This document shows, piece by piece, positions 37,351 to 48,123 of a stretch of 64,000 nucleotides of DNA (positions are counted from its first letter, which is position 1; each line of letters opens with the position of its first letter). The notes beneath the pieces were generated by a model. The model saw only the letters and a list, made by a program, of their open reading frames with translations, was not told where the DNA came from and did no database searches. A program made the translations under genes and the position numbers. This DNA comes from Bacteroidota bacterium. GTDB lineage: Bacteria > Bacteroidota > Bacteroidia > Bacteroidales > VadinHA17. The DNA is taken from NCBI GenBank assembly GCA_022561875.1, contig JADFQJ010000001.1, forward strand, positions 105,085 through 169,084, written 5' to 3'.

Positions 37351-37467
37351 TTATCCTTGTCTTTGTTTGAATCTGGGGTTCTTCTTATTGATCACGTAAA
37401 GTCTTCCTTTTCTTCTGACAATTTTACAGTCAGAACTACGTTTCTTTATCGATGCTTTTACTTTCAT
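37351..37467 (-). CDS. rpmJ: ribosomal protein bL36, zinc-free form
   Basis: The 38-residue reading [20 protein letters not shown] then [18 protein letters not shown] is bL36, the smallest large-subunit protein. Only one Cys of the usual CxxC...C...H zinc ribbon remains (SSDC), so this is the zinc-independent form. The start is ATG 37467 and the stop TAA 37351-37353. It lies between infA and rpsM as expected. Confidence 0.95.
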   Translation of the reverse strand: MKVKASIKKRSSDCKIVRRKGRLYVINKKNPRFKQRQG

Positions 37468-37485
37468 GGTCGAACTATTATTCTG

Positions 37486-37704
37486 TTATTTGTATCTAAA
37501 TGTTATTCTTCCCTTAGTAAGATCGTAAGGTGACATTTCAACCTTAACTTTATCTCCGGGAAGTATTTTAATATAATGCATTCGCATTTTACCGGAAATA
37601 TGAGCAGTAATAACGTGTCCGTTTTCTAATTCAACACGGAACATCGCGTTTGACAGAGCCTCAATTATTGTTCCATCCTTTTCAATTGATTGTTGTTTCG
37701 CCAT
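37486..37704 (-). CDS. infA: translation initiation factor IF-1
   Basis: IF-1 binds the ribosomal A site during initiation. The 72-residue OB-fold protein starts [20 protein letters not shown] and contains [19 protein letters not shown]. The start overlaps the end of map by 23 bases, so translation is probably coupled. Position between map and rpmJ is standard. Confidence 0.96.
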   Translation of the reverse strand: MAKQQSIEKDGTIIEALSNAMFRVELENGHVITAHISGKMRMHYIKILPGDKVKVEMSPYDLTKGRITFRYK

Positions 37705-38491
37705 TACTAATAATTTTATTTTCTAATACTTCATCGATAAACCGGAAAGTGGTTAATACATCAGCTTTCCCTTTATCGATGGCAACGGCATATTCAAAAT
37801 GTGCCGATGGTTTATTGTCCAATGTACGAATGGTCCAACCATTCGTTTCCTGAATAATACTTTTTATCCCCATATTTATCATGGGTTCAATACAAATTAC
37901 AAGTCCTTTTTTCAATTTAACACCTTGTTTCCGGTTTCCATAATTAGGAACCTCCGGTGGTTCATGCAGGTTTTTTCCGAGTCCATGTCCCACCATTTCT
38001 CTGACAACAGAAAAACCACCTCTCTCTGCATGCTTCTGGACAGCAAAACTGATATCTCCAAGCCTGTTACCATGAACTGCCTGTTCAACACCTTTCTCCA
38101 ATGATTCACGGGTATATTCAAGTAATTTCATCGCTTTCCCGTCAACCTCACCAACAGGGAAAGTAAAGGCAGAATCTCCGTAAAATCCATTTTTAATAAC
38201 ACCACAATCAACTGAAATAATATCTCCCTCTATTAAACTGTATCCTGAGGGTATTCCATGAACTACCTGGCTGTTAACCGAAGTACAAAGGGTATTGGGA
38301 AAACCATTATATCCCTTAAACCCGGGTTCTGCTCCATAGCCTCTGATATATTCCTCGGCAATAATATCAAGCTTTTGTGTTGTTATACCCGGTTTGATAT
38401 ACTTAGCCAGCTCAGCAAGTACTTTTGATACAAGCAGGTTGTTCTCCCGAAGTATTTCAATCTCCCTGGAAGTTTTGTAATTTAACATCAA
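37682..38491 (-). CDS. map: methionine aminopeptidase, type I
   Basis: Map removes the initiator Met from new proteins. The 269-residue metalloprotease has the ligands Asp, Asp in DIISVDCG and [10 protein letters not shown], His in [14 protein letters not shown], and Glu in VICIEPMIN. It follows secY directly; adk, which sits between them in many other phyla, is absent. The 3' end overlaps infA by 23 bases. Confidence 0.95.
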   Translation of the reverse strand: MMLNYKTSREIEILRENNLLVSKVLAELAKYIKPGITTQKLDIIAEEYIRGYGAEPGFKGYNGFPNTLCTSVNSQVVHGIPSGYSLIEGDIISVDCGVIKNGFYGDSAFTFPVGEVDGKAMKLLEYTRESLEKGVEQAVHGNRLGDISFAVQKHAERGGFSVVREMVGHGLGKNLHEPPEVPNYGNRKQGVKLKKGLVICIEPMINMGIKSIIQETNGWTIRTLDNKPSAHFEYAVAIDKGKADVLTTFRFIDEVLENKIISNGETTIN

Positions 38492-38502
38492 AGAACTCTT
38501 AA

Positions 38503-39837
38503 TTATATAATAGCAGCACTACCTGACCTGCCTTTTATTCTGCCGGATTTCATCAACCCGTCATAGTGACGCATCAGCAAATGGCTTTCAATTTGTTGCA
38601 ATGTATCCAGAACAACACCAACTAAAATCAGCAGTGAGGTTCCTCCGTAGAACTGAGCAAATTGTCCTGAAACACCAAGATTAACAGCAAATGCCGGCAA
38701 TATTGCAACCAGGGCAAGGAAAAATGATCCCGGCAGGGTTATCCTTGACATAATTGTATCAAGAAATTCAACTGTTTTACGTCCCGGTTTAACTCCCGGT
38801 ATAAATCCTCCGTTCTTTTTCATATCCTCAGCCATCTGGTTAGGATTAATGGTAATTGCAGTATAGAAATATGTAAACAGTACGATCATAATGCCAAACG
38901 TAAGACTATACCAAAAACCATACATGTTTGAAAACGCAGCTGCAAATCCCGATACTGATTCTGAAGATGCATATCCAATAAGCATTATTGGTAACATCAT
39001 TATTGCCTGTGCAAAAATTATAGGCATTACACCTGCAGCATTAACTTTTAAAGGTATATATTGACGAACTCCTCCATATTGTTTATTTCCCACTATTCTT
39101 TTTGCATATTGGACTGGTATTCTTCTTGTACCCTGAACAAGCAGAATTGTTCCGAGTACTACTATGAAAAGGAACACAAATTCAAGCAGTAGTACGACTA
39201 ATCCGCCTGAGCCACCGATCCGTGTACCAAATTCAAATATCAGAGATGCAGGGAGACGCGAAATAATACCTATCATAATAATCAAAGAGATACCATTACC
39301 GATCCCTTTATCGGTTATTTTTTCACCAAGCCACATTACAAACATTGTTCCGGTGGTCAGGATAATCACTGATGAAATAGTAAAGAATGCCCCTTTGATC
39401 ACAAATGCAGTTTCAGGCAGTTGGGCATGCAGGTTAGCAAGATATGTTGGGGCCTGAAGAAATAAAATACCAACTGTAAGATACCTGGTAAGCTGGTTTA
39501 TTTTCCTTCTTCCACTCTCTCCTTCCTTTTGCAATCTCTGGAAATATGGAACAGCAATTCCCAGCAATTGTATCACAATTGATGCGGATATATAAGGCAT
39601 GATGCCAAGTGCAAAAACCGATGCTTGTGAAAATGCTCCACCTGAAAACATATCCAGCAATCCCATAATCCCATCCTTTGTCTGCTGCTGCAGATTTTCC
39701 AGTTGTGAAGGGTCAATACCCGGGAGAGTAACATATTTACCCAACCGGTAAATTAATAAAATACCAAGAGTATAAAGTATCCTTCTACGAAGATCCTCGA
39801 TCTTAAAAATATTCTTTATGGTATTAATTGCTTTCAT
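38503..39837 (-). CDS. secY: preprotein translocase subunit SecY
   Basis: SecY is the protein-conducting channel of the inner membrane, exporting unfolded proteins with SecA or ribosomes. The 444 residues have ten predicted spans, including the plug-region phrase GLLDMFSGGAFSQASVFALG and the cytoplasmic loops RRIPVQYAKR and PNQMAEDMKKNGGFIPG. Its ATG overlaps the rplO stop by one base, so the two are translationally coupled. Confidence 0.97.
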   Translation of the reverse strand: MKAINTIKNIFKIEDLRRRILYTLGILLIYRLGKYVTLPGIDPSQLENLQQQTKDGIMGLLDMFSGGAFSQASVFALGIMPYISASIVIQLLGIAVPYFQRLQKEGESGRRKINQLTRYLTVGILFLQAPTYLANLHAQLPETAFVIKGAFFTISSVIILTTGTMFVMWLGEKITDKGIGNGISLIIMIGIISRLPASLIFEFGTRIGGSGGLVVLLLEFVFLFIVVLGTILLVQGTRRIPVQYAKRIVGNKQYGGVRQYIPLKVNAAGVMPIIFAQAIMMLPIMLIGYASSESVSGFAAAFSNMYGFWYSLTFGIMIVLFTYFYTAITINPNQMAEDMKKNGGFIPGVKPGRKTVEFLDTIMSRITLPGSFFLALVAILPAFAVNLGVSGQFAQFYGGTSLLILVGVVLDTLQQIESHLLMRHYDGLMKSGRIKGRSGSAAII

Positions 39838-40289
39838 TAAAAAGTTATTTTTTCAACAGTTCCTTTCCGGGATTCGATGGCTTCCTGTGCTGATTTTGAG
39901 AAAGCATGTGCTTTCACATCAAGTTTCAAAGTCAATTTACCATTACCAAGAATTTTCACCATGGTTTTTCCGGAAACCAAACCAGCTTTAACCAGGGTTT
40001 CAACGTCAATTTTGTCTGTTTTTATCTTTTCCGCAAGAGCCTGGATTAAATCCAGATTTACACCTTTAAAGACTTTTCTAGTAGGATTTGTGAAACCATA
40101 TTTCGGAACCCGACGTTGAAGAGGCATTTGTCCGCCTTCAAAGCCAATTTTCTTTGAGTATCCTGACCTTGACTTTTGTCCTTTATGCCCTCTTGTGGAA
40201 GTACCACCTCTCCCGGATCCCTGACCTCTTCCAATCCTTTTTGCTTTCCTGGTGGATCCTTCTGCCGGTTTTAAATTACTTAAATCCAT
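39837..40289 (-). CDS. rplO: ribosomal protein uL15
   Basis: uL15 is a late 50S assembly protein. The 150 residues open with MDLSNLKPAEGSTRKAKRIG, followed by the glycine-rich RGQGSGRGGTSTRGHKGQKS extension and GGQMPLQRRVPKYGF. It lies between rpmD and secY, overlapping the secY start by one base. Confidence 0.97.
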   Translation of the reverse strand: MDLSNLKPAEGSTRKAKRIGRGQGSGRGGTSTRGHKGQKSRSGYSKKIGFEGGQMPLQRRVPKYGFTNPTRKVFKGVNLDLIQALAEKIKTDKIDVETLVKAGLVSGKTMVKILGNGKLTLKLDVKAHAFSKSAQEAIESRKGTVEKITF

Positions 40290-40313
40290 AATAACTAAAC
40301 ATAAACATTATTC

Positions 40314-40493
40314 TTATAATTCTTCAACTTTCACAAGGTGCTTAACTTTATAAACCATTCCTGCTATTTGCGGAGTAGCTTCCACTTCAACTGGACGATG
40401 CATTTTTTTCAGTCCAAGTGCTTCAAGTGTTTTTTTCTGACGCTTTGTACTGCCTATTTTACTCTTTATCTGTGTTACGCGTATCTTTGCCAT
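40314..40493 (-). CDS. rpmD: ribosomal protein uL30
   Basis: The 59-residue reading from ATG 40493 starts MAKIRVTQIKSKIGSTKRQK and ends KVKHLVKVEEL. It matches uL30, with the typical TLEALGLKKMHR segment and a core that ends MVYKVKHLV. It fills the space between rpsE (18 bases upstream) and rplO (24 bases downstream), the normal spc position. Confidence 0.95.
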   Translation of the reverse strand: MAKIRVTQIKSKIGSTKRQKKTLEALGLKKMHRPVEVEATPQIAGMVYKVKHLVKVEEL

Positions 40494-40511
40494 AAATAAA
40501 ATTATTCTGAC

Positions 40512-41027
40512 CTAACCGTTAAAAACTTTTTCCATTGAAATTCCTCTTTGCCTGGCCACAGAGTATGCATCTCTTAATTCAAGCAATGCTTTCATCGTGG
40601 CTTTTACCAGGTTGTGCGGGTTTGATGATCCTTTTGACTTTGCAAGGACATCTTTAACGCCGACGCTTTCAAGCACAGCCCTCATAGCACCTCCGGCTTT
40701 AACCCCGGTACCGCTGGATGCAGGCTTAATAAAAACCTTTGCACCACCATATTTCGCCAGTTGTTCATGTGGTATTGTACCGTTAATAATTGGCACTTTG
40801 ATAAGGTTCTTTTTCGCATCTTCAATACCCTTTGCAATAGCAGTTGTAACTTCATTGGCCTTTCCCAATCCGTATCCAACTATTCCATCCTCATTACCAA
40901 CAACAACTATTGCTGAGAAACTAAAGTTACGACCACCTTTGGTAACCTTTGTTACCCTCTGGATACCAACAAGCCGGTCCTTAAGGTCAAGATCACTGGT
41001 TTTTACTTTTCTAATACCGTTCGACAT
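40512..41027 (-). CDS. rpsE: ribosomal protein uS5
   Basis: uS5 acts in decoding fidelity and forms part of the mRNA entry helicase site. The 171 residues contain the N-terminal double-stranded-RNA-like fold ([20 protein letters not shown]) and the C-terminal [18 protein letters not shown] segment. It lies four bases after rplR in the spc order. Confidence 0.97.
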   Translation of the reverse strand: MSNGIRKVKTSDLDLKDRLVGIQRVTKVTKGGRNFSFSAIVVVGNEDGIVGYGLGKANEVTTAIAKGIEDAKKNLIKVPIINGTIPHEQLAKYGGAKVFIKPASSGTGVKAGGAMRAVLESVGVKDVLAKSKGSSNPHNLVKATMKALLELRDAYSVARQRGISMEKVFNG

Positions 41028-41031
41028 AATC

Positions 41032-41391
41032 TTATATTTTTAATCCGTTTTCCCGGGCTGCATCAGCTAATGATTTAACTCTTCCGTGAAATAAATAACC
41101 GCCTCTGTCGAAAAACACTTCTTTAATTCCCTCTTTCTTACACTTCTCTGCAATTAATTTTCCGACGAGTTTTGCCTGTTCGGTCTTTGTAATATTCTTT
41201 TTACCGGCAACATCTTTCTCAAGAGATGATGCAACAAGCAAGGTATTGCCCTGATAATCATCTATTAACTGCACGGATATCTGCCTGTTACTCCTGAAAA
41301 CAGACATCCTCGGTTTTCCGGTCGTACCCGATAATTTCCCCCGGATACGCATTCTTATTTTTTGTCTTCTTTCTCTTTTTGTTAAAGCCAT
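41032..41391 (-). CDS. rplR: ribosomal protein uL18
   Basis: uL18 binds 5S rRNA. The 119 residues show [20 protein letters not shown] near the N-terminus and end with [19 protein letters not shown], both typical. It lies between rplF and rpsE. Confidence 0.97.
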   Translation of the reverse strand: MALTKRERRQKIRMRIRGKLSGTTGKPRMSVFRSNRQISVQLIDDYQGNTLLVASSLEKDVAGKKNITKTEQAKLVGKLIAEKCKKEGIKEVFFDRGGYLFHGRVKSLADAARENGLKI

Positions 41392-41412
41392 AGCCTACTT
41401 CATTTTACACAA

Positions 41413-41964
41413 TTAAACACTTGCAGTTTTTCCAGCCTTTCTTCTTATTTGTTCACCAACAAACTTAATTCCTTTCCCTTTATAAGGTTCAGGGGGACGA
41501 AATGAACGAATTCTTGCAGCTACCTGTCCAATAAGTTGTTTATCATGACTTTTCAAGGTTATTATAGGGTTTTTTCTTCGTTCAGTTAAAGTTTCGACCT
41601 TAATTTCCGGAGCCAACTCAATATAAATATCATGTGAATAACCAAGGCTTAATTCTAACCTTTGACCCTTGGAAATAGCTTTGAAACCAACACCAACCAA
41701 TTCCTGTTGTATCGTGAATCCTTCGAACACACCGGTAACCATATTATTTATCAATGAACGGTAAAGCCCGTGCATTGCTTTGTTCCGTTTCTGATCGTTA
41801 GACCTTTCGAAAACCACCTGATTATTGTCAATCTTTACCTTTATCTCTTTGTTTATTTCCTGGTGTAATTCACCAAGAGGACCTTTAACAACAATCACAT
41901 TATTATCCAAAGTTGCTGTTACTCCCTCAGGTAACTTAACTGGTAAAATTCCTATTCTTGACAT
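41413..41964 (-). CDS. rplF: ribosomal protein uL6
   Basis: uL6 is near the sarcin-ricin loop, where elongation factors bind. The 183 residues contain two repeated alpha/beta domains and the characteristic closing PPEPYKGKGIKFVGEQIRRK. It begins MSRIGILPVKLPEGV. It lies between rpsH and rplR. Confidence 0.97.
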   Translation of the reverse strand: MSRIGILPVKLPEGVTATLDNNVIVVKGPLGELHQEINKEIKVKIDNNQVVFERSNDQKRNKAMHGLYRSLINNMVTGVFEGFTIQQELVGVGFKAISKGQRLELSLGYSHDIYIELAPEIKVETLTERRKNPIITLKSHDKQLIGQVAARIRSFRPPEPYKGKGIKFVGEQIRRKAGKTASV

Positions 41965-41975
41965 TTAAGAACCTC

Positions 41976-42371
41976 CTATTGTATGTAACATAAAACTTCA
42001 CCACCAATATTCATTTTCCTGGCTTCTTTATCGGTCATCACCCCCTGTGAAGTTGAAAGTACCGCTATACCGAGACCATTAAGTACCCGGGGTAGTTTGT
42101 CGGCACTTGCATACTTCCTCAAACCGGGGCGGCTTACCCGTGTAAGTAATTTTATAGCCGGTTTTTTATTCTCCGGATTATATTTCAAAGCTATTTTAAT
42201 AATCCCCTGAAGATCATCATCCTCAAACTTATAATTAAGAATATAGCCTTTTTCAAAAAGTATTTTGGTTATATCTTTCTTAAGATTAGAAGCCGGAATA
42301 TCAACCACTTTATTTTTGACCATTATGGCATTTCTTATCCTGGTAAGGTAATCTGCTATCGGATCTGTCAT
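41976..42371 (-). CDS. rpsH: ribosomal protein uS8
   Basis: uS8 binds the central domain of 16S rRNA and, in many bacteria, represses its own spc operon. The 131 residues begin [20 protein letters not shown] and end with [20 protein letters not shown], the family RNA-binding motif. It is encoded 11 bases before rplF. Confidence 0.97.
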   Translation of the reverse strand: MTDPIADYLTRIRNAIMVKNKVVDIPASNLKKDITKILFEKGYILNYKFEDDDLQGIIKIALKYNPENKKPAIKLLTRVSRPGLRKYASADKLPRVLNGLGIAVLSTSQGVMTDKEARKMNIGGEVLCYIQ

Positions 42372-42422
42372 TTTCTGTTCTCTTTAAATACTTTATTCAT
42401 GTTTTTTTCCGTACCGTGATAA

Positions 42423-42692
42423 TTACCAACTTGCTTTCTTAACCCCGGGGATCAAACCCATATTTGCCATTTCACGGAAGGTAATCCTGCTAATACCAAA
42501 TTGTCTCATATATCCTCTTGGACGTCCGGTAAGGCTGCATCTGTTATGCAAACGAACCGGGCTCGAATTTCGTGGTAAACGACTCAAGCCAACATAATCA
42601 CCTTCTGCTTTAAGTTTTGCCCTCTTTTCAGCATACTTATCAACAAGTTTCTTACGCTTTACTTCCCGGGCTTTCATTGATTCCTTTGCCAT
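42423..42692 (-). CDS. rpsN: ribosomal protein uS14, zinc-free form
   Basis: uS14 sits in the 30S head. At 89 residues with no CxxC pairs it is the long zinc-independent form. It contains [20 protein letters not shown] and closes [23 protein letters not shown] (here [10 protein letters not shown]). It lies between rplE and rpsH. Confidence 0.96.
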   Translation of the reverse strand: MAKESMKAREVKRKKLVDKYAEKRAKLKAEGDYVGLSRLPRNSSPVRLHNRCSLTGRPRGYMRQFGISRITFREMANMGLIPGVKKASW

Positions 42693-42700
42693 AATAATTA

Positions 42701-43252
42701 TTATTTATTTTTTTTGAAAGGCATTCCAAATGCTTTTAATAACGCTAGCCCTTCTTCGTCTGTTTGAGCTGAAGATACAAATGATATCTGAAGACCTTGT
42801 ATCTTATTAATTTTATCAAGATTGATTTCAGGAAAGATTATCTGCTCAGTAATTCCAAGTGTATAATTCCCATGCCCGTCGAGCTTGTTTTTATTACCAT
42901 TAAAGTCCCGGATACGTGGCATAGCAACACGGATAAGTCTTTCCAGAAATTCGTACATTCCATTCCTGCGCAAAGTAACTGTTACACCAATAGGCATATC
43001 TTTTCTGAGTTTGAAATTTGATATGTCTTTCTTTGATTTGGTTTGCACAGCTTTCTGACCTGCAATAGTAGTTATTTCGCCAACTCCAATATCTACCAGC
43101 TTTTTGTCAGCAACAGCTTCGCCAATTCCCTGATTGATCACAATTTTCTGCAACCTTGGAACCTGCATCACCGATTTATACCCAAATTCTTTTTTCAACG
43201 CAGGAATTACCTCCTTGTAGTATTTCTTTTTCATGGCAGGCATGTATTCCAT
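42701..43252 (-). CDS. rplE: ribosomal protein uL5
   Basis: uL5 binds 5S rRNA and touches the P-site tRNA. The 183 residues include [40 protein letters not shown] and [11 protein letters not shown]. The ATG at 43252 overlaps the rplX stop codon (TAATG); an internal ATG four codons later is also possible. Confidence 0.97.
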   Translation of the reverse strand: MEYMPAMKKKYYKEVIPALKKEFGYKSVMQVPRLQKIVINQGIGEAVADKKLVDIGVGEITTIAGQKAVQTKSKKDISNFKLRKDMPIGVTVTLRRNGMYEFLERLIRVAMPRIRDFNGNKNKLDGHGNYTLGITEQIIFPEINLDKINKIQGLQISFVSSAQTDEEGLALLKAFGMPFKKNK

Positions 43253-43575
43253 TACTTGATCTCCTCCCCTGATTTTTTTGAATAACGCACTAATTTATTA
43301 TTATCATTGTATCTTCTGCCTATCCGGGTTGGCTCACCACTTGCAGGATCAATAAGCATAAGGTTTGAAATATGGATTGGCGCCTCTTTTTTTACAATCC
43401 CCCCTTGCGGGTTTTGAGCATCAGGTTTTGTATGTTTTGATATCATATTAACACCTTCCACAAGAGCACGTTGCGTTTTTCGATAAACCTCTAAGACTCT
43501 GCCCTGTTGATCTTTTGATTCGCCTGTATTAACAACAACCGTATCTCCTTTTTTTATGTGTAATTTATTCTGCAT
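43252..43575 (-). CDS. rplX: ribosomal protein uL24
   Basis: uL24 starts 50S assembly and lies at the tunnel exit. The 107 residues have a KOW motif ([20 protein letters not shown]) and the phrase [20 protein letters not shown]. It overlaps the rplE start by one base. Confidence 0.97.
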   Translation of the reverse strand: MQNKLHIKKGDTVVVNTGESKDQQGRVLEVYRKTQRALVEGVNMISKHTKPDAQNPQGGIVKKEAPIHISNLMLIDPASGEPTRIGRRYNDNNKLVRYSKKSGEEIK

Positions 43576-43593
43576 TTGAATATGCTTTTAAGA

Positions 43594-43959
43594 TTATAAT
43601 ACTTCAGGTGCTAATGAAATGATTTTCATATACTTCTCACGCAGCTCCCTGGGAACCGGGCCAAATATTCTTGTTCCACGAATCTCATTCACGTTATCCA
43701 GAAGAACCACAGCATTATCATCAAAGCGAATGTACGACCCGTCTGGTCTACGTATCTCCTTTTTTGTTCTAACAACAACTGCTGTACTTACCATACCCTT
43801 TTTGGCTTCACCGGAAGGCAGAGCACTTTTAACGGTAACAATCACCTTGTCGCCAATTGAGGCATATCTTCTACCTGTACCACCTAATACCCGGATACAA
43901 AGGACTTCTTTTGCACCCGTATTATCCGCCACAGACAATCTGCTTTCTTGCTGTATCAT
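43594..43959 (-). CDS. rplN: ribosomal protein uL14
   Basis: uL14 lies at the subunit interface, where it binds the silencing factor RsfS. The 121 residues begin [20 protein letters not shown] and end with [20 protein letters not shown], almost invariant family segments. It is two bases downstream of the rpsQ stop. Confidence 0.97.
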   Translation of the reverse strand: MIQQESRLSVADNTGAKEVLCIRVLGGTGRRYASIGDKVIVTVKSALPSGEAKKGMVSTAVVVRTKKEIRRPDGSYIRFDDNAVVLLDNVNEIRGTRIFGPVPRELREKYMKIISLAPEVL

Positions 43960-43961
43960 AG

Positions 43962-44219
43962 CTATTTAACTTTTTCAATTACTTCAACTAATCTCCAGGT
44001 TTTATTTTTGCTCAGAGGTCTGGTTTCCATAATCTTTACCAAGTCGCCGACATTGCACATGTTTCCTTCATCATGTGCAACAAATTTACTTTTCTTGTTA
44101 ACGAATTTACCATATATAGGATGCTTCATTTTTCTGTTTACAGCAACTATAATAGATTTCTCCATTTTATTGCTTACCACGAGCCCTGTTTTTTCTTTTC
44201 TCAAATTTCTCTTTTCCAT
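43962..44219 (-). CDS. rpsQ: ribosomal protein uS17
   Basis: uS17 is a primary 16S-binding protein of OB fold. The 85 residues contain [20 protein letters not shown] and [20 protein letters not shown]. It lies six bases after rpmC. Confidence 0.97.
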   Translation of the reverse strand: MEKRNLRKEKTGLVVSNKMEKSIIVAVNRKMKHPIYGKFVNKKSKFVAHDEGNMCNVGDLVKIMETRPLSKNKTWRLVEVIEKVK

Positions 44220-44225
44220 AGAAAA

Positions 44226-44435
44226 TTAGCTGTTTGATTTCTCGTTTATTTCTCTTTGATGCAGAATTGTTTTTAACCTGGCAACTACCCTGCGACTCTC
44301 TTTTAATTTCACGGGATTATCCAATGGTGACACTGCATGATTCATTTTCAGCCTGATCAGAAAATTCTGCTCATTTTCGATCCGTTCAATAATTTCCTTT
44401 GTAGTTAACTCTATAATTTCAGATGCATTCATCAC
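44226..44435 (-). CDS. rpmC: ribosomal protein uL29
   Basis: uL29 is a small helical protein near the tunnel exit where signal recognition particle and trigger factor dock. The 69 residues show the helical pair with LIRLKMNHAVSPLDNPVKL-like spacing and ARLKTILHQREI at the end. It lies eight bases after rplP. Confidence 0.95.
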   Translation of the reverse strand: MMNASEIIELTTKEIIERIENEQNFLIRLKMNHAVSPLDNPVKLKESRRVVARLKTILHQREINEKSNS

Positions 44436-44443
44436 AATATTGT

Positions 44444-44863
44444 TTATTCATAGTAATCATTCCGTACAACAAATTTTGTTGTAACCGGCAATTTTTGGGC
44501 CGCCAGTCTGAGTGCTTCTTTAGCAATAGCTATCGGTACACCCTCAGCCTCAATAATTATTCTTCCAGGAGATACCGGTGCAACAAATCCTTCAGGGGCA
44601 CCTTTCCCCTTCCCCATTCTAACTTCAGCAGGTTTTTTCGTTATGGGTTTATCAGGAAAAATCCTTATCCATATCTGACCGTCACGTTTCATGTAACGGG
44701 TTACAGCTTGCCTTGCTGCTTCAATTTGCCTTCCGGTAATCCATGCTTCCTGCAAAGTTTTAATTCCGAATGAACCAAAAGCCAGAGAGTATCCTCTCTT
44801 AGAATTACCTTTCATTTTTCCTTTCTGGCATCTTCTATATTTTGTCTTCTTTGGTTGTAACAT
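44444..44863 (-). CDS. rplP: ribosomal protein uL16
   Basis: uL16 is needed for A-site tRNA accommodation. The 139 residues begin [20 protein letters not shown] and include [20 protein letters not shown], the loop with the conserved Arg near the peptidyl transferase centre. It lies between rpsC and rpmC. Confidence 0.97.
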   Translation of the reverse strand: MLQPKKTKYRRCQKGKMKGNSKRGYSLAFGSFGIKTLQEAWITGRQIEAARQAVTRYMKRDGQIWIRIFPDKPITKKPAEVRMGKGKGAPEGFVAPVSPGRIIIEAEGVPIAIAKEALRLAAQKLPVTTKFVVRNDYYE

Positions 44864-44903
44864 CTCTTTCAGATTTCGTATGGTACTACTTTTCGGTCAA
44901 TAC

Positions 44904-45593
44904 TTATCTTCTTCTCCTCGGTCCTCTTCTGGGACTCTTAGCCCCAATATTGGGAGAAAGGTCGCGTTTACCAACTATCTCACCTTTGCAGATCCATATT
45001 TTGACTCCTATCAAACCCACTTTAGTAAGTGCCTCACCCAGAGCGTAGTCGATATCAGCCCTGAAAGTATGTAATGGTACCCTGCCTTCTTTATAAGTTT
45101 CCGTCCGTGCCATCTCAGTTCCACCTAATCTTCCTGAGATTAACACCTTAATTCCTTCAGCCCCCATTCTCATAGTTGAGGCAATAGCCATCTTAATAGC
45201 CCTCCGGTAAGAAACTCTCCCCTCAAGTTGCCTGGCAATGTTATTAGCAACGATAGTAGCATTCAATTCAGGTCGTTTTACTTCAAAAATATTAATTTGA
45301 ACTTCCTTATTTGTAATCTTCTTAAGCTCTTCTTTTAGCTTATCAACCTCTTGTCCTCCTTTTCCAATAATTATTCCCGGACGTGCTGTATTGACAGTCA
45401 CAGTGATCATTTTCAGGGTTCTTTCGATAATGATCTTTGAAACATTTGCCTTTGCAAGACGCACATTCAAATATTCCCTGATCCTGGCATCTTCAACAAG
45501 TTTAAGGGTATAATCATTACCACCGTACCAGTTGGAATCCCACCCTTTGATAATACCTAACCTATTTCCTATCGGATTAACTTTTTGTCCCAT
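44904..45593 (-). CDS. rpsC: ribosomal protein uS3
   Basis: uS3 is at the mRNA entry tunnel. The 229 residues have a KH RNA-binding domain ([20 protein letters not shown]) and a C-terminal domain with [20 protein letters not shown]. It begins [20 protein letters not shown]. It lies directly after the rplV stop with no spacer. Confidence 0.97.
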   Translation of the reverse strand: MGQKVNPIGNRLGIIKGWDSNWYGGNDYTLKLVEDARIREYLNVRLAKANVSKIIIERTLKMITVTVNTARPGIIIGKGGQEVDKLKEELKKITNKEVQINIFEVKRPELNATIVANNIARQLEGRVSYRRAIKMAIASTMRMGAEGIKVLISGRLGGTEMARTETYKEGRVPLHTFRADIDYALGEALTKVGLIGVKIWICKGEIVGKRDLSPNIGAKSPRRGPRRRR

Positions 45594-46019
45594 CTATTTA
45601 TTGTTTGTTGAAAGTTCTTCAGTTAGATTTAAACTACCTAACACCAGTGTGACGTGGTTTGATCTTTTCTTAATTCTATGAGCCCTGCCTTGTGGCGCCG
45701 GACGTATTCGCTTTAAAACCCTTCCACTGTCAACAAATAATTCTTTAATAAAAAGATTACTATCTTCTACCCGTACTCCTTCATTTTTATTCTGCCAGTT
45801 TGCAATAGCGGAGAGTAATAATTTCTCCACTTTTCTCGAAGCTTCTTTCGGACTGTATTTCAGCAAATCAAGAGCTTTGTTCACCTCTTCACCTCTTACC
45901 ATATCAACAACAAGTCTCATCTTCCTTGGAGATGTGGGGCAGTTTTTCAGAACTGCCAAATATTTATTCTTTTTTTCTTCCTTAAGTTTTTCAGCTCTGT
46001 TTCTTTTTTTTGAACCCAT
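45594..46019 (-). CDS. rplV: ribosomal protein uL22
   Basis: uL22 lines the narrow part of the exit tunnel. The 141 residues contain [20 protein letters not shown] and the tunnel-loop segment [21 protein letters not shown] Lys/Glu-rich N-terminal extension precedes the core. It abuts rpsC. Confidence 0.97.
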   Translation of the reverse strand: MGSKKRNRAEKLKEEKKNKYLAVLKNCPTSPRKMRLVVDMVRGEEVNKALDLLKYSPKEASRKVEKLLLSAIANWQNKNEGVRVEDSNLFIKELFVDSGRVLKRIRPAPQGRAHRIKKRSNHVTLVLGSLNLTEELSTNNK

Positions 46020-46062
46020 TTCCTATCTAGTTTATTCAAAATTTTTAAAAGCCCGGTATAAA

Positions 46063-46329
46063 TTACCTTTCTTTTCCACCATGTCCGCGGAAAATTCTTG
46101 TTGGTGCGAATTCACCAAGCTTATGCCCCACCATATTCTCTGTAATATATACAGGAATAAATTTATTTCCGTTATGAACAGCAACGGTATGCCCGACGAA
46201 ATCAGGAGAAATCATCGAACGTCTCGACCAGGTCTTTACAACTTTCTTCTTGCCTGATTTGTTCATCTCCAAAATACGCTTCTCAATTTTATAATCAATA
46301 AAAGGACCTTTTTTAAGTGACCGGCTCAT
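46063..46329 (-). CDS. rpsS: ribosomal protein uS19
   Basis: uS19 pairs with uS13 in the 30S head. The 88 residues start [20 protein letters not shown] and contain [20 protein letters not shown] and [17 protein letters not shown]. It lies between rplB and rplV. Confidence 0.97.
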   Translation of the reverse strand: MSRSLKKGPFIDYKIEKRILEMNKSGKKKVVKTWSRRSMISPDFVGHTVAVHNGNKFIPVYITENMVGHKLGEFAPTRIFRGHGGKER

Positions 46330-46355
46330 GATATTAATTCATTAAAATACTATTT

Positions 46356-47180
46356 CTATTTCTTTCTTTTAACAACGATATATTTGTCGGAATACTTTTT
46401 CCGTGGTCTGGTTCTATAACCTTTTGCCGGAATTCCTTTTCTTGACCTTGGATGGCCACCTGAAGCTTTTCCTTCACCACCTCCCATTGGATGGTCAACA
46501 GGGTTCATTGCAACACCACGTACACGCGGTCTTCTACCCAACCATCTGCTTCTACCAGCTTTACCAGATATTTCAAGGTCATGATCAGCATTTGAAACCG
46601 CACCGATAGTACCTTTACAAGTTACCAGTACTTTCCTCGATTCACCTGAGGGTAGTTTGATAATGGCAAATTTCCCTTCCCTGGATGTCAATTGTGCATA
46701 TAATCCCCCGCTTTTCGCAAGAACTCCTCCCCTGCCTGGCTGAAGCTCAATATTATGAATAACAGTTCCAAGTGGAATATCCGACAAGTAAAGAGCATTC
46801 CCTACATCAGGGCTTGCTCCTTTACCAGATTTTACAACATCATCCACCTTTAATCCATTCGGGGCAATAATATACCTCTTTTCTCCATCTTCATAAACTA
46901 TCAAAGCTATCCGGGCTGTTCTGTTCGGATCATATTCAATGGTTTTTACCTTGGCCGACATCCCATCTTTGTCCCGCTTAAAATCTATCAGACGGTATCT
47001 TTGTTTATGGCCTCCACCAATATATCTCATCGTCATCCTGCCCTGATTGTTTCTTCCTCCGGATTTCTTCAGCGGACGGATAAGGGATTTCTCAGGGGAT
47101 GATGAAGTAACATCCTCAAATGTATCTGCCAGTTTAAATCTTTGACCCGGTGTAATGGGTTTAAATTTTTTTACAGCCAT
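46356..47180 (-). CDS. rplB: ribosomal protein uL2
   Basis: uL2 is one of the largest 50S proteins and supports subunit joining and peptidyl transfer. The 274 residues contain [20 protein letters not shown] and the C-terminal [20 protein letters not shown] with the conserved His. It is 8 bases after rplW. Confidence 0.97.
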   Translation of the reverse strand: MAVKKFKPITPGQRFKLADTFEDVTSSSPEKSLIRPLKKSGGRNNQGRMTMRYIGGGHKQRYRLIDFKRDKDGMSAKVKTIEYDPNRTARIALIVYEDGEKRYIIAPNGLKVDDVVKSGKGASPDVGNALYLSDIPLGTVIHNIELQPGRGGVLAKSGGLYAQLTSREGKFAIIKLPSGESRKVLVTCKGTIGAVSNADHDLEISGKAGRSRWLGRRPRVRGVAMNPVDHPMGGGEGKASGGHPRSRKGIPAKGYRTRPRKKYSDKYIVVKRKK

Positions 47181-47188
47181 AACAAACT

Positions 47189-47479
47189 TTAAATATTGCT
47201 GTAGAAGTCAATCTGATCTCCTTCAGCTAATGTTATAATTGCTTTCTTATATGAATCAGTCTTGCCGGTCAAAACTCCCGATTTTGTAAGTCGGCTTTTG
47301 TTTTTCCCGCCATAACGCATTGTATTTACAGATTCTACAGTAACTCCGTACATTTCCTCAACAGCTTTTCTGATCTGTATCTTATTGGCCCTTTTCTCAA
47401 CAAAAAAACCATAGCGATTATGATCTGCTGCCTGGTTTGTCATTTTCTCAGTTACTATAGGTTTAATTAATATATTCAT
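47189..47479 (-). CDS. rplW: ribosomal protein uL23
   Basis: uL23 is the main docking site for trigger factor and signal recognition particle at the tunnel exit. The 96 residues show [40 protein letters not shown] and [14 protein letters not shown]. It lies between rplD and rplB. Confidence 0.96.
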   Translation of the reverse strand: MNILIKPIVTEKMTNQAADHNRYGFFVEKRANKIQIRKAVEEMYGVTVESVNTMRYGGKNKSRLTKSGVLTGKTDSYKKAIITLAEGDQIDFYSNI

Positions 47480-47490
47480 AACAAAATTCT

Positions 47491-48123
47491 TTACTTAGTT
47501 GTAATAGTTTTGTTCAAAACATCAACAGAGCTTTCAAGAAGTATCAAAGTTGAAGCCCTCATTATTTCGTATGTATTTAAATCTGAAACGATTACAACCT
47601 TCGAGCTTTTCAAATTTCGCGATGACAAATATAGGTTTTTATTTTGTTCGGATAAAACGAAAAGCGATTTTTTATTAGAGATTTTCAATGATGCATTCAA
47701 ATCAGCTAAAAGTTTAGTTTTCGGTTCATCGAACTTTACATCTTCCAACACAATAATACTGTTCTCTTTAGCCTTATATGAAAGCGCTGATTTTCTTGCC
47801 AGCTGTTTCACTTTTTTATTCATCTTGAAATCATAGTCCCTGGGCCTCGGACCAAAAACTCTTCCACCACCACGCATTATAGGTGATTTGATACTACCTG
47901 CTCTGGCAGTTCCTGTTCCCTTTTGTTTTTTTATCTTGACAGTACTTCCGCGAATTTCACCTCTTTCTTTAGTTTTATGTGTACCCTGCCTTTGATTGGC
48001 CATATAATGCTTCACATCCAGGTATATGGCATGATCGTTAGGTTCAATCCTGAAAATTGAATCTATAAGTTCCACTTTTTTCCCGGTGTCTTTTCCTTCT
48101 TTATCTACAATTGGTAATTTCAT
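47491..48123 (-). CDS. rplD: ribosomal protein uL4
   Basis: uL4 forms part of the exit tunnel wall and in some bacteria represses the S10 operon. The 210 residues contain the loop [40 protein letters not shown] and [20 protein letters not shown]. Its start overlaps the rplC stop by one base. Confidence 0.97.
   Translation of the reverse strand: MKLPIVDKEGKDTGKKVELIDSIFRIEPNDHAIYLDVKHYMANQRQGTHKTKERGEIRGSTVKIKKQKGTGTARAGSIKSPIMRGGGRVFGPRPRDYDFKMNKKVKQLARKSALSYKAKENSIIVLEDVKFDEPKTKLLADLNASLKISNKKSLFVLSEQNKNLYLSSRNLKSSKVVIVSDLNTYEIMRASTLILLESSVDVLNKTITTK

Noticed and set aside
40597..41043. 148-codon plus-strand open frame opposite rpsE
   Set aside because: Antisense to a ribosomal protein gene; Ser/Pro/Thr-rich composition is typical of such shadows.
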